Below are positions 8,750-16,520 of a stretch of DNA of 64,000 nucleotides, piece by piece. The translations under genes were made by a program, and so were the position numbers. This stretch comes from JAJXZP01 sp963787185 (GTDB lineage Bacteria > Spirochaetota > Spirochaetia > Treponematales > Rectinemataceae). How positions within the stretch are numbered: the stretch's first letter is position 1; every line of letters starts with the position of its first letter. The notes below the pieces were generated by a model that ran no database searches, was not told the origin of the DNA, and saw nothing but the letters and a program-made list of their open reading frames with translations. The stretch lies in contig CAWBCC010000012.1 of assembly GCA_963787185.1 (NCBI GenBank), positions 372,001 to 436,000 of the forward strand, read 5' to 3'.

Positions 8750-10587
8750 GATTTTTTCTCCTGCGCCTTCGGAACTATCCGCACTTTGATGCGCAGCGGT
8801 TTCTTCGCGTCGGGTATCTTCACCGTGAGGCCTTCGGCGTCGAAGTTCCCGTATGGCTCGCCTTCCACCCACACCTCCCCGATCCGGATACTGCCCGGAG
8901 GCAGCACATCGGGGGATACGCGCAGCGTATTGCGGGGAAAGCCGCCGGGCTGCGGCTTGAAGTGCAGGTCCAGAGGCTGTCGGGTGATCAGGAGATTCGT
9001 ATACACCGCGGCCAGGTAGCAGAGCTCCGTGGTGTGGTAGCCGCTGGAGGAATGGCTGCCCTTCAGGCGCTCGGTTCCCGTGAGAAAGGGCACCCCGTTT
9101 GCCAGCACGTTGAAGTAGGTGGCTCCGTCGTCATGGTCCAGGAAGAAGGCGTTGTAGAAGGAAGAGGATTCCCGGGCCCGCTTCAGGTACTCTTCGTCGC
9201 CGAGCACGCCGTGCAGGATCAAGTATGCAAGAATACCCTGTTCCTGCTGCCACCAGGCCTTGCGATCGTGAAACGCAAAGCGGTACAGCTTTTCGTCCGG
9301 GCCGAGGCTGCGCTCCATGACGTCGTACCATCCGCCTCTCTGGTGGTCCATGCCGACCTTCGGCATTTCCTCCGCTATCTTCCGCGCCAAAGCGACATAT
9401 TTCTCTTTCCCCTTCAGATTGTTCATGCGCATGATGTTCCACGCGATCTTCAGGTTGTGGCCCACGACCCCGCGGTTCTGCTGCCACATATGGGTCACGT
9501 CGGGCGACCAGTCCTCGTGGAATTTTTCCTGGACGAAGGGGCCGTGCTCGTAATCGGGGAAGTGCTGCTCGATGGTATCGAAGGTGTATTCCAGGAAGTC
9601 CGCGTATCTTTTTTCGCCCGTAGCGAGGTAGAGATTGAAGAGGTACGCGGGCGCATGGTCGCCGACGGAGTTCCAGTTCTTCCTGCCCTTGTTGGGTCCC
9701 AGCGATTCGGCCCGAGGATCCAGGGCGATCGGATCGAGGTGGGAAAAATACCCTCCCTTCGCTTTGTCGAGGTAGAACCGATCGAATAGATCCACGGTCA
9801 TCTCGGCGTCGCGAAGAATCTGCGGGTCGCCCGTTACTCGGTAAGTCTGCAGGGGGCCCGCAAGGGCGTAGATCTGCTCGTAGGCCGGGATGGCGTCGTA
9901 GTCGTCGCCGAACTCCGAAGCGAATACCTTGTCCTCGCGGTCGCCCCTGACGTCGATCCCGTGATACCAGTAGACGATCCTTTCGTCGGCGTCATAGAAA
10001 CGCATGTGCTCCCTGAGGTACTCGGTGCCCTTCCCGGCGGCCTCGATGTAACGATCGTCGCCGGTGAGAAGATAAGCCGAGGCGAAGCCGTACACGAGCC
10101 GCGAGATAGTATCCGTCTCCTGACGAAAGTTGTCTTTCGGCTTCTCTCCGCTCAGCTTGACGACGGTACGATAGGCGCGGTAATCCACCGGCTTGCCCCC
10201 GAACTGCGCCTTCAGCCAGAAGTTTCCGATGGAAGCGATCTGCCTGATCCACCAGTCCTGCTTTTCGAAGAGAAACTCTTCCTTTGCGCGGCCCTGGAAG
10301 ACGAGGAATTGCGCTTCCAGGGTGAATCCGTCGTGCTCGGGATAGAACACTCCGTACACGTGGAGGTAGCGGCCGGGGACGAGCATGTCCCGCATCTGCC
10401 GCGTGCAATCCTGATACGGTTCTTCCAGATTTCTGACCACCATGGCATAGGTATTTGACTTGAGCTTCACCTGGAAATCGCGGCCGGCCGTGGTGGCTAT
10501 CGCGAAAGCATCCGCGTCCCTGTCGAACCGGGATAGGTAGCCGGCAACCGTATCGGAGAATGTGGACGATATCGTGTTTTGCATCAT
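8746..10587 (-). CDS. N-acylglucosamine 2-epimerase (AGE)-fold protein with extra N-terminal domain
   Basis: A 613-residue protein. From about residue 105 to 545 it has the repeated Trp/Tyr/His-rich helices of the (alpha/alpha)6 barrel in the AGE/cellobiose 2-epimerase superfamily, for example YWYHGIDVRGD, NSVGDHAPAYLFNLY, MWQQNRGVVGHNLKIAWN and AWWQQEQGILAY. The histidines in GHNLK and in the WWQQEQ region match where catalytic residues lie in epimerases. Residues 1-100 form an extra beta-rich domain that is not usual for the family, which is normally about 400 residues. A sugar epimerase/isomerase or a glycan-processing role is plausible. It overlaps the following STAS gene by four bases and follows the VOC gene by 11. 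Confidence 0.72.
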   Translation of the reverse strand: MMQNTISSTFSDTVAGYLSRFDRDADAFAIATTAGRDFQVKLKSNTYAMVVRNLEEPYQDCTRQMRDMLVPGRYLHVYGVFYPEHDGFTLEAQFLVFQGRAKEEFLFEKQDWWIRQIASIGNFWLKAQFGGKPVDYRAYRTVVKLSGEKPKDNFRQETDTISRLVYGFASAYLLTGDDRYIEAAGKGTEYLREHMRFYDADERIVYWYHGIDVRGDREDKVFASEFGDDYDAIPAYEQIYALAGPLQTYRVTGDPQILRDAEMTVDLFDRFYLDKAKGGYFSHLDPIALDPRAESLGPNKGRKNWNSVGDHAPAYLFNLYLATGEKRYADFLEYTFDTIEQHFPDYEHGPFVQEKFHEDWSPDVTHMWQQNRGVVGHNLKIAWNIMRMNNLKGKEKYVALARKIAEEMPKVGMDHQRGGWYDVMERSLGPDEKLYRFAFHDRKAWWQQEQGILAYLILHGVLGDEEYLKRARESSSFYNAFFLDHDDGATYFNVLANGVPFLTGTERLKGSHSSSGYHTTELCYLAAVYTNLLITRQPLDLHFKPQPGGFPRNTLRVSPDVLPPGSIRIGEVWVEGEPYGNFDAEGLTVKIPDAKKPLRIKVRIVPKAQEKKS

Positions 10588-10598
10588 TGCTCCTTAGT

Positions 10599-11039
10599 TT
10601 ATTGCCCGGCGAGACCCAGCGCAGGCGGGTTCTCCTGGTCGGTATAGCCCTGACTTATCTCCACGACGTTACCCTCGGGATCGGCCACCCACACCGTGCG
10701 CCATCCCGGAATGAAATCATCGAAATCGATCGGACCGAGGGTGATTCGAGCATCGGCGCCCATCTGTCCCAGCTTTTCGTCCACGTCGTCCACTTTGAAC
10801 GCGATGTGGCGAACGCCCGGAGCGGCCGGTCCGTCGTTGCCGGCGGCCGGCTCGGAACGCTTTACTTTGGTTCCAAAAAGCTCAAGGTACACGTTGCCCG
10901 AACGAAGGAACACGATCTGCTCCTCCCCCAGGGGAATCACCCGGGCCCGCACGAAGCCGAAATGCCGCGCGTAGAAGCGCTCGACCGCGATCGGGTCGCT
11001 GCAGTTGAGCGACACGTGCGAAAAACTGGGCATTGTCAT
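10599..11039 (-). CDS. VOC (glyoxalase I/bleomycin-resistance/dioxygenase) family protein
   Basis: A 146-residue protein with two beta-alpha-beta-beta-beta modules. Metal-ligand-like positions are visible: His in SHVSLNCSD, Glu in VYLELFG, His in GVRHIAFKV and Glu in GNVVEISQGY. These fit glyoxalase I-like lyases, which isomerise the hemithioacetal of methylglyoxal, but the superfamily also holds dioxygenases and epimerases. Its neighbours are a DJ-1/PfpI gene six bases upstream and the AGE gene. Together with another DJ-1 gene and a YqhC-like regulator, this supports a link to reactive carbonyls without proving it. Confidence 0.85.
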   Translation of the reverse strand: MTMPSFSHVSLNCSDPIAVERFYARHFGFVRARVIPLGEEQIVFLRSGNVYLELFGTKVKRSEPAAGNDGPAAPGVRHIAFKVDDVDEKLGQMGADARITLGPIDFDDFIPGWRTVWVADPEGNVVEISQGYTDQENPPALGLAGQ

Positions 11040-11045
11040 AGGCTC

Positions 11046-11615
11046 TCACTTCTCTGCCAGCATGTCGATGATCTTGCGCGCGAAGAGATGGCAGTGATCT
11101 CCGGTTCGCGCGGTCACGAGGTCGCCGTCCACCACGACATCCTGGTCGGTATAGACGGCGCCCATGTTTCGGACGTCGCCGAGCAAATTGTTGTGCGCCA
11201 CGACCCTTCGGCCCCTGACGAGTTCCGGCGCCGGGGCCACGAGCCACATGCCGTGGCAGATGATCCCTTTGATGATGTCCTTCTCGGCAAACGCCCGCTG
11301 GAGAAAACGCGTGGCCGGCGGCAGTCTGGCGACGTCTTCCGTGTAGCGCAGCCGATCCGAGACCATGGCCGAAGGTACGATGATCGCGGCGAAACTCTTC
11401 AAGGCAGCGTCGTCCATGTTTTCGAAACTTTCCCTGCATTCGAAGGGTATCTGGTACTCGTGGCCTTTGAAGACGATCACGTCGCGGCCCCACATCCGGC
11501 TCAGGAAATGAAGCTCCGCCCCTTCTTCCGGGAAGCGGTGCTGATAGTAGAAGATCTCCTTTTCGTAGAAATCGCTCTCGATCAAAACGGCGATTTTCTT
11601 CCCCTGCAGTTTCAC
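11046..11615 (-). CDS. DJ-1/PfpI family protein (class I glutamine amidotransferase-like)
   Basis: A 189-residue DJ-1/PfpI protein. The nucleophile elbow GIICHGMWLV carries the Cys-His pair, and FYEKEIFYY near residue 18 supplies the conserved Glu that tunes the cysteine. Members are proteases, chaperones, deglycases or glyoxalase III enzymes. The start is a GTG at 11615 with a poor ribosome site, so the exact start is uncertain. It lies 22 bases after the tandem SnoaL gene. A second, larger member of the same superfamily is encoded at 15151-15972 in the same run. Confidence 0.85.
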   Translation of the reverse strand: MKLQGKKIAVLIESDFYEKEIFYYQHRFPEEGAELHFLSRMWGRDVIVFKGHEYQIPFECRESFENMDDAALKSFAAIIVPSAMVSDRLRYTEDVARLPPATRFLQRAFAEKDIIKGIICHGMWLVAPAPELVRGRRVVAHNNLLGDVRNMGAVYTDQDVVVDGDLVTARTGDHCHLFARKIIDMLAEK

Positions 11616-11637
11616 CTCGGCACCGCCCCCGCGCCTT

Positions 11638-12468
11638 TCACGCGTACGTCCCGTCGGGATAACGCACGACGCCGGCGAAATGCGTCGCTATCTTTCCCTT
11701 GCGAAGCGCCCAATTGTCGTAGAAGCTCATCGAGGAAGCGGAGCCGTCCATCCCGACCACGTCCACGCTTTCGACGATCATGAGACTGTTTTCGGTTTCC
11801 GCCCACTGATCGATCTTCGAGCTGAGGCTTTTCAAGCCCATGAAGTTGCCCGTGAAAAAGTCCCGCAGCTCGCTTCGGCCCTTCACGTAGCGCGGCCTGC
11901 GACCTTCCGTGAGCGTACCGATCAGGAGGGCGTCCTCGGCATATTGATCGAGGATGCCCTCCACGTTTTTCGATTTGATGAAACCGATATGCTCGCGGTA
12001 GAGCCTGCCGAGAGGAGTGTCGGGCGGATCGCGCTTCGGCGGAGCCTTGCCCGGAGGGAAGCCCGTACCATCCGCATAGGATCCGTCGGGATAGCGGACG
12101 GTGCCGGCGAAATGGATGGCGATCTTACCCTCGCGCAGCTGCCAGTTGTCGTAGAACTCGACGCTGCCGCGGGAGCCGTCGGCGCCCGTCGTACCGATTT
12201 CCTCCACAATCATCAGGGTCGACTGCGTCTCCGCCCACTGGTTGATGTCGGACGTGAGATCGCTCAGGCTGAAGATCCTGCTTTTGAAGAAAGCCTCCAA
12301 CTCCCCTTTCCCGCATACGTACAGAGGTTCCCGATTGTCGGTGAGGGTGCTTATAAGAAGGCAGTCCTCGCTGTATTGGCCAAGCAGGGAGTCCAGGTTC
12401 TTGGATACGATGGCCCTTATGTGCTCCTGATAGAGCTTCCCCAAGGGGGAGTCCGGCGGCTTTCCCAT
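11638..12468 (-). CDS. tandem SnoaL/NTF2-like double-domain protein
   Basis: A 276-residue protein made of two clearly homologous NTF2-like domains (about 1-135 and 145-276). Each half has a PLGxLYxEHI start, a WAET segment, an FYDNWxLRxGKIAxHFAG block and a VRYPDGxYA end, so it arose by internal duplication. NTF2/SnoaL-like folds form a cone-shaped pocket used by isomerases, cyclases or binding proteins. Its ATG directly abuts the TAA of the preceding SnoaL gene (TAAATG), so translation is coupled. The reaction is unknown. The second domain could form a built-in dimer, replacing the usual homodimer. Confidence 0.8.
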   Translation of the reverse strand: MGKPPDSPLGKLYQEHIRAIVSKNLDSLLGQYSEDCLLISTLTDNREPLYVCGKGELEAFFKSRIFSLSDLTSDINQWAETQSTLMIVEEIGTTGADGSRGSVEFYDNWQLREGKIAIHFAGTVRYPDGSYADGTGFPPGKAPPKRDPPDTPLGRLYREHIGFIKSKNVEGILDQYAEDALLIGTLTEGRRPRYVKGRSELRDFFTGNFMGLKSLSSKIDQWAETENSLMIVESVDVVGMDGSASSMSFYDNWALRKGKIATHFAGVVRYPDGTYA

Positions 12469-12918
12469 TTACTTTTTACCGAAGGCGCTCAGGATGGGGC
12501 CGGTGTCGATATGATTCCACAGGTAGGTGATCTTGCCGTTGCGCACTTTGCACTTGTGGACCAGCCATGTGTTGTAGTCGGTCTTTGTGGGCTTCGCATG
12601 GGCCTGGTCGTGAAGGATGACGATCACCGTCGAGCCTTGAACCACGAACTCGGTTTGTTCATACGATCGGAACTGCACCGTCTCGTCCAGGACCTTGAAG
12701 AACTGCTGCAGGCCCGCATGGCCCTTGAAGGTGCCCGCGAAGGGCAGGCGCGGATCGGGCTCGGTCTTCACGCCTTCGTCTCCTTCCCCGACATGCCAGA
12801 CGACATCGTCGGACTGCAGCTCCAGCACCGTCTTCAGATCGCCCTTGCCGAACGCGGCATACATCTTCTTGACCACGTCCAGCGCGGTCTTCTCTTCCTG
12901 ACTCAGCTCTGCGCTCAT
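12469..12918 (-). CDS. SnoaL-like (NTF2 fold) protein
   Basis: A 149-residue single-domain protein of the SnoaL/ketosteroid-isomerase-like type. VVKKMYAAFGKGDLKTVLEL followed by DDVVWHVGEGD is the typical start (helices, then the pocket Trp/His), and LVHKCKVRNGKITYLWNHIDT is the typical final sheet. It lies third in a block of three NTF2-fold genes on one strand, after a 27-base gap from its upstream neighbour and directly abutting the tandem gene. It has a GGAGGGAGC ribosome site. The substrate is unknown. Confidence 0.82.
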   Translation of the reverse strand: MSAELSQEEKTALDVVKKMYAAFGKGDLKTVLELQSDDVVWHVGEGDEGVKTEPDPRLPFAGTFKGHAGLQQFFKVLDETVQFRSYEQTEFVVQGSTVIVILHDQAHAKPTKTDYNTWLVHKCKVRNGKITYLWNHIDTGPILSAFGKK

Positions 12919-12945
12919 TGCTCCCTCCTCATGAAGTGCTGCGAC

Positions 12946-13389
12946 TCACAATGCAACGGAGCCCTTCATGGGCCGCAGCTCCTCGACGATATATGTCGCT
13001 ATCACCGGTTTCTGCGTTTCCGGCGATCGCTTCACGACCCACGTCTGGTAGGCATCGAAGCCCAGCCACTCGCTTTTCGCTGCCGGAGGCTTCCACCTGT
13101 GCGCCTGCCAGTTCACGACCACTTTTACGTCGGCGGTGTCCCCCGAAAGGTCGACATCCACCTTTTTCACCTCGTGCACTTCGTCGAAGAAGAATCGCAT
13201 TACACCTTGATACCATCCCTCGAACCCGGACCATCCGCGAAGCGTGCCTTCCGGAAAGCGCATCTCCAGTCCCTTGTCCAGCAGCATGGGCAAGAGCTCC
13301 ACCATCGGCGCGTGCACATCGAGCTTCTCGTACCAGACCTTGGCGAGGCTCTTCACTTCTTCGGCGCTCAGACCTTTGTTATCGCTCAT
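12946..13389 (-). CDS. NTF2-like/SnoaL-like protein
   Basis: A 147-residue NTF2-fold protein (EEVKSLAKVWYEKLDVHAPM, then GWSGFEGWYQGVMRFF and a beta-rich end containing VKVVVNWQAHRW). It is more divergent than the next SnoaL gene. The gene follows the thiamine-diphosphate enzyme by 42 bases and precedes the next SnoaL gene by 27. Similar proteins often bind or isomerise small hydrophobic or carbonyl substrates. No reaction can be assigned. Confidence 0.75.
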   Translation of the reverse strand: MSDNKGLSAEEVKSLAKVWYEKLDVHAPMVELLPMLLDKGLEMRFPEGTLRGWSGFEGWYQGVMRFFFDEVHEVKKVDVDLSGDTADVKVVVNWQAHRWKPPAAKSEWLGFDAYQTWVVKRSPETQKPVIATYIVEELRPMKGSVAL

Positions 13390-13431
13390 CGTTCGACTCC
13401 CCCCTCTGCGATACCCGTTCGGTTCGCATAT

Positions 13432-15150
13432 TCACTCTGCCTTCGAGCCGGGTACCCGGCTCGTGATCACGAGGTCGATCAGATACGGTCCCTCCGTTTC
13501 CAGCATCGCCCTGACCGCCGGCTCGACCTCCTCGGGAGACTGGACCCGCGCCGCGGGAACGCCCAGCGCGCGGGAGAGCGTCGCGAAGTCGATGACCGGA
13601 TCGCCGAGCTTGAAGGATTCCGGGAAGGGACGCTCGACGATTCCTCTTTCCTTCCAGTATTGGAGAATGTTGAGCTCCAGAAGCATGTAGCTTCGGTTGT
13701 TGCACACGACGAATTTGGCGCCGATCCCATGGTGGGCCGCGGTCCACAGAGCCTGGATCGTGTACATGCCGCCTCCGTCTCCCGTGAAGCCCACGACGGT
13801 TTTCTCGGGATTCGCGAGCTTCAGGCCGAGGGCGCCGGGGATGCCTACGCCGAGCGAACCGCCCCTGGTCTGGAAAAAATGTCCCGGCAGGCGGGGTGGC
13901 AGGTACCGGGTCAGCTCCGGCGAGCAGGTGAGGGCTTCGTCGAAAATTACCGCATCGATCGGAAGGCGGCGAGCCAACTCCTCCATGAACCGCGAAGCGT
14001 GGAGGGGGACTTCGTCGCGGACCTCCGCGTCGAAGTCCAGCTGTTTCTTCCTTTTTTCCTGTTCTGCCGCGGTGATCGCGGCCTTCCTCGTCCGGGCCGC
14101 GTGCGCCCTGTCTCCTTTCAGGAGCGGCTCGAGAGCGGAGGCCAGCAGGGAAAGGGTGAGCTTGGGATCGCTAACCACGCCCAGGTCCACCCGGTGGTTC
14201 TTGGCGATCTCGTAGGCGTTCAGGTCGATATGGATCACCTTCGCGTCCGGGGCGAAGACTTCCCCCAGATGGGGGAAAACTTCGGGGAGCATGTACGTAC
14301 CGCAGATGAGATTGACATCGCCGCGAGAAGTGATCGGAAGACTCGACTCGCCGAACATATGGCCCGTCTGTCCCCGGTAAAGCGGATTCGCATAACTTAC
14401 GTCGAGCTCGCCGGCATCGACTCCCCATATTTCCGCTCCCAGCAGCTCTGCCACCCGTGCCACCTCTTCCTGCGCGCCGGAAAAGGCCACACCGTCTCCT
14501 ATGAACATCATGGGCCTGTCCGCCCGGGCCAGGAGCGCCGCCGCTTCCTGGATGAAGCTCGTCTCCGGAACGACACGCGTGCTCGGGATCAATGTCGGGA
14601 ATACGGGTTCGACACAGGGACTGTCCAGAACGTCGGCAGGGAGACAGACGTACACCGGCCCCGTCGGCGGAGTGCCGGCTATCTTGATCGCCCTGCGGAT
14701 GGTACGAAGCAGGGAGGAGTGCTCCATCACCATGGTGGACCACTTGGTGACCGGTCGGGCGAAGGCGACCAGATCGGCAGCCATCTGGGCGTCCATAGGC
14801 ATGAATTTCAGTCCGGCATCGGCTCCGATGATCACGAGCGGCGAGTGCCCTCGCATCGCCTGATACAGCGCACCCACGGCATTGCCCAGGCCGGGGCTGC
14901 TGTGAATCTGGACTAGCGCGGGCCTTCCCGTGGCACGGGCATAGCCGTCCCCCATCGTGAGGGCGACCGATTCCTGGAGCGTGAGGACGTACTTCATCCT
15001 CGGGTATTCGCGAACGGCGTCCAGGAATCCTTGCTCCACCGTCCCGGGATTGCCGAACATGTACTCGATGCCGTCCGCCAGGAATTGCTCGATGATCGCA
15101 TACCGCCCGGACTTGATCTCGACTCGCTCGCCGCTCCGTTGCTCTTCCAC
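13432..15150 (-). CDS. thiamine diphosphate-dependent enzyme (benzoylformate decarboxylase/acetolactate synthase-like)
   Basis: A 572-residue three-domain ThDP enzyme. The N-terminal Pyr domain has GNPGTVEQGF and the activating Glu in LQESVALTMGDGYARATG. A central domain spans about 200-330. The C-terminal PP domain has the cofactor motif beginning GDGGG and ending VVCNNRSYMLLEL. Close families are benzoylformate decarboxylase, acetolactate synthase-type and sulfoacetaldehyde or 2-oxoacid decarboxylases. The reaction probably splits or joins a 2-oxoacid or aldehyde; the substrate is not clear. The GTG start directly follows the TGA of the upstream DJ-1/PfpI gene, with GGGGGTGG as ribosome site, so the two are coupled. 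Confidence 0.85.
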   Translation of the reverse strand: MEEQRSGERVEIKSGRYAIIEQFLADGIEYMFGNPGTVEQGFLDAVREYPRMKYVLTLQESVALTMGDGYARATGRPALVQIHSSPGLGNAVGALYQAMRGHSPLVIIGADAGLKFMPMDAQMAADLVAFARPVTKWSTMVMEHSSLLRTIRRAIKIAGTPPTGPVYVCLPADVLDSPCVEPVFPTLIPSTRVVPETSFIQEAAALLARADRPMMFIGDGVAFSGAQEEVARVAELLGAEIWGVDAGELDVSYANPLYRGQTGHMFGESSLPITSRGDVNLICGTYMLPEVFPHLGEVFAPDAKVIHIDLNAYEIAKNHRVDLGVVSDPKLTLSLLASALEPLLKGDRAHAARTRKAAITAAEQEKRKKQLDFDAEVRDEVPLHASRFMEELARRLPIDAVIFDEALTCSPELTRYLPPRLPGHFFQTRGGSLGVGIPGALGLKLANPEKTVVGFTGDGGGMYTIQALWTAAHHGIGAKFVVCNNRSYMLLELNILQYWKERGIVERPFPESFKLGDPVIDFATLSRALGVPAARVQSPEEVEPAVRAMLETEGPYLIDLVITSRVPGSKAE

Positions 15151-15972
15151 TCACCACCCCCATCGCTTCAGGTCGTTCTCGAGGACATCGACGAGCAGCT
15201 CTCCGCACTTGCGGGAATCGGCCGTCGATCGGCTGGTGACGAAGGGATAGTCCACGATCGCCGAAAGCCTCCTCCCTACGCCGCTGTGATACCCGCCCTG
15301 CGGACCCGTGGCATCGCGGAGGATGAACTCCAGGGGATAGGGCGGAGGGCCCATATTGAAGTCGGTCCCCATGAAGCCTGTCCCGTCCTTGTAGTCGTAT
15401 TCCAAGGGATGGCCGGTCACGTGTTTGCCCCATATGATGCTTTTGCGGTCGTACCAGTCGCGCGCGAACGCAAGGCACGTGACGCCGTAGCATTCCGCCG
15501 CGATGGGCTTGCCCTGCTTGTAAAACCCGAGAATCACGTCGTGCAGTCGCTGGTTGTTGACCATGTCGACAATCGGTCCGCTTCCGCCGACGAGAAGGAG
15601 CGAGTCGAATTCCCTCAACGATTCCTGCGCCTTGTCCACGGCGTCGTTGTAGGCCTCGAGCTCGCGCAGGTAGTTCTTCGCGCTGTAGTACGGCCGTTCG
15701 GGGAACCAGGTCGACAGGTTTTTCGGTTTGGCGATCCGGTCCGATTTGTCGATTTCCCTGGTCTTCTTCGCGTAGTACTCCGAGGTGACTTTGCAGTCCA
15801 ACGGCGGGTCGAGGTAGTTTTCATCCATGCTGGGTGGAAGAGCGGGCGGCCTCTTTCCTTTGGAAGTCATGAATACCGTCTCATAACCCTTCGCATCCAG
15901 GACGTCGAGCGGTCCGATGAGCTCCTCGCCCCAAAAGCCCCATTCGGACAAAACGACAAGAATCTTCTTCAT
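15151..15972 (-). CDS. DJ-1/PfpI family protein, Hsp31-like
   Basis: A 273-residue member of the larger Hsp31/glyoxalase III-like branch of DJ-1/PfpI. The core has LLLVGGSGPIVDM and the nucleophile cysteine in IAAECYGVTCLAF; SEWGFWGEELIGPLDVL carries the conserved acidic residues near the N terminus. The C-terminal part has GPQGGYHSGVG and FVTSRS, typical of this branch. Hsp31-like enzymes turn methylglyoxal into lactate or act as holdases. It is the first intact gene of the run, with RBS GAGGGGATC, 61 bases after the decayed dehydrogenase. Confidence 0.82.
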   Translation of the reverse strand: MKKILVVLSEWGFWGEELIGPLDVLDAKGYETVFMTSKGKRPPALPPSMDENYLDPPLDCKVTSEYYAKKTREIDKSDRIAKPKNLSTWFPERPYYSAKNYLRELEAYNDAVDKAQESLREFDSLLLVGGSGPIVDMVNNQRLHDVILGFYKQGKPIAAECYGVTCLAFARDWYDRKSIIWGKHVTGHPLEYDYKDGTGFMGTDFNMGPPPYPLEFILRDATGPQGGYHSGVGRRLSAIVDYPFVTSRSTADSRKCGELLVDVLENDLKRWGW

Positions 15973-16033
15973 TACGATCCCCTCCTCATTCGTGCAAAGG
16001 AACGCCGCTTCGGGCGCTCCGCGATGTTCGTCT

Positions 16034-16306
16034 TTACGATGCCGCCGGCCCGGTCGCCGAGGCCGTGTCGGTGACCGGGCTTCGGGCGAGCGTCTGCAGC
16101 GGCTTGTACTTCATACGGTTGAAAGGGATATTCGGTCGGTCGTATTTTTCAACTATCAGTTCTATCCGTGCCCCGATGTTTTCTTGTAACTTCTCGCGCG
16201 CTATGACGACCTTCTCGCCTTCACGTCCGAAAGTCTCCGACGCCGCGCGTCCTATGCCCGAGCTCCCGCCGATGGCGAGAGCCACTGCGCCCTTGATCCC
16301 TTTCAC
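16034..16306 (-). pseudogene. short-chain dehydrogenase/reductase remnant
   Basis: A 90-codon frame begins like a classical SDR: VALAIGGSSGIGRAASETFGREGEKVVIA matches the GxxxGIG Rossmann motif. It then jumps directly to IVEKYDRPNIPFN, which corresponds to the segment before the NNAG motif, so about 30 residues are missing inside. The catalytic Ser-Tyr-Lys half is absent. It is probably a decayed gene caused by internal deletion and 3' loss at the head of the minus-strand run. It keeps an AAGGAGAATC ribosome site, so its 5' end may still mark the transcript start region. Confidence 0.7.
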
Positions 16307-16520
16307 GTGATTCTCCTTGTGTGTGAGACGGATTTATGTATAAGGCTTGGTTAGTGTCCGGACGAAGGAGGAGGGGAAGAGATAGCCGTAAGCGGGTCAT
16401 AGACATAAAGTAATGATTAATGATGACAGAAACGCTAGTCAATAAAAATACTTTCTTACCCAATAGCCTCGATGCGCGGGCGGATCTTCATCGCAGCGTG
16501 CATTTCCGGGGCAATGCATC

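Noticed and set aside
11680..14916. 1078-codon plus-strand frame opposite the NTF2 and ThDP genes
   Set aside because: A long shadow caused by high GC; no domain is recognisable, and the minus-strand genes have coupled starts and motifs.
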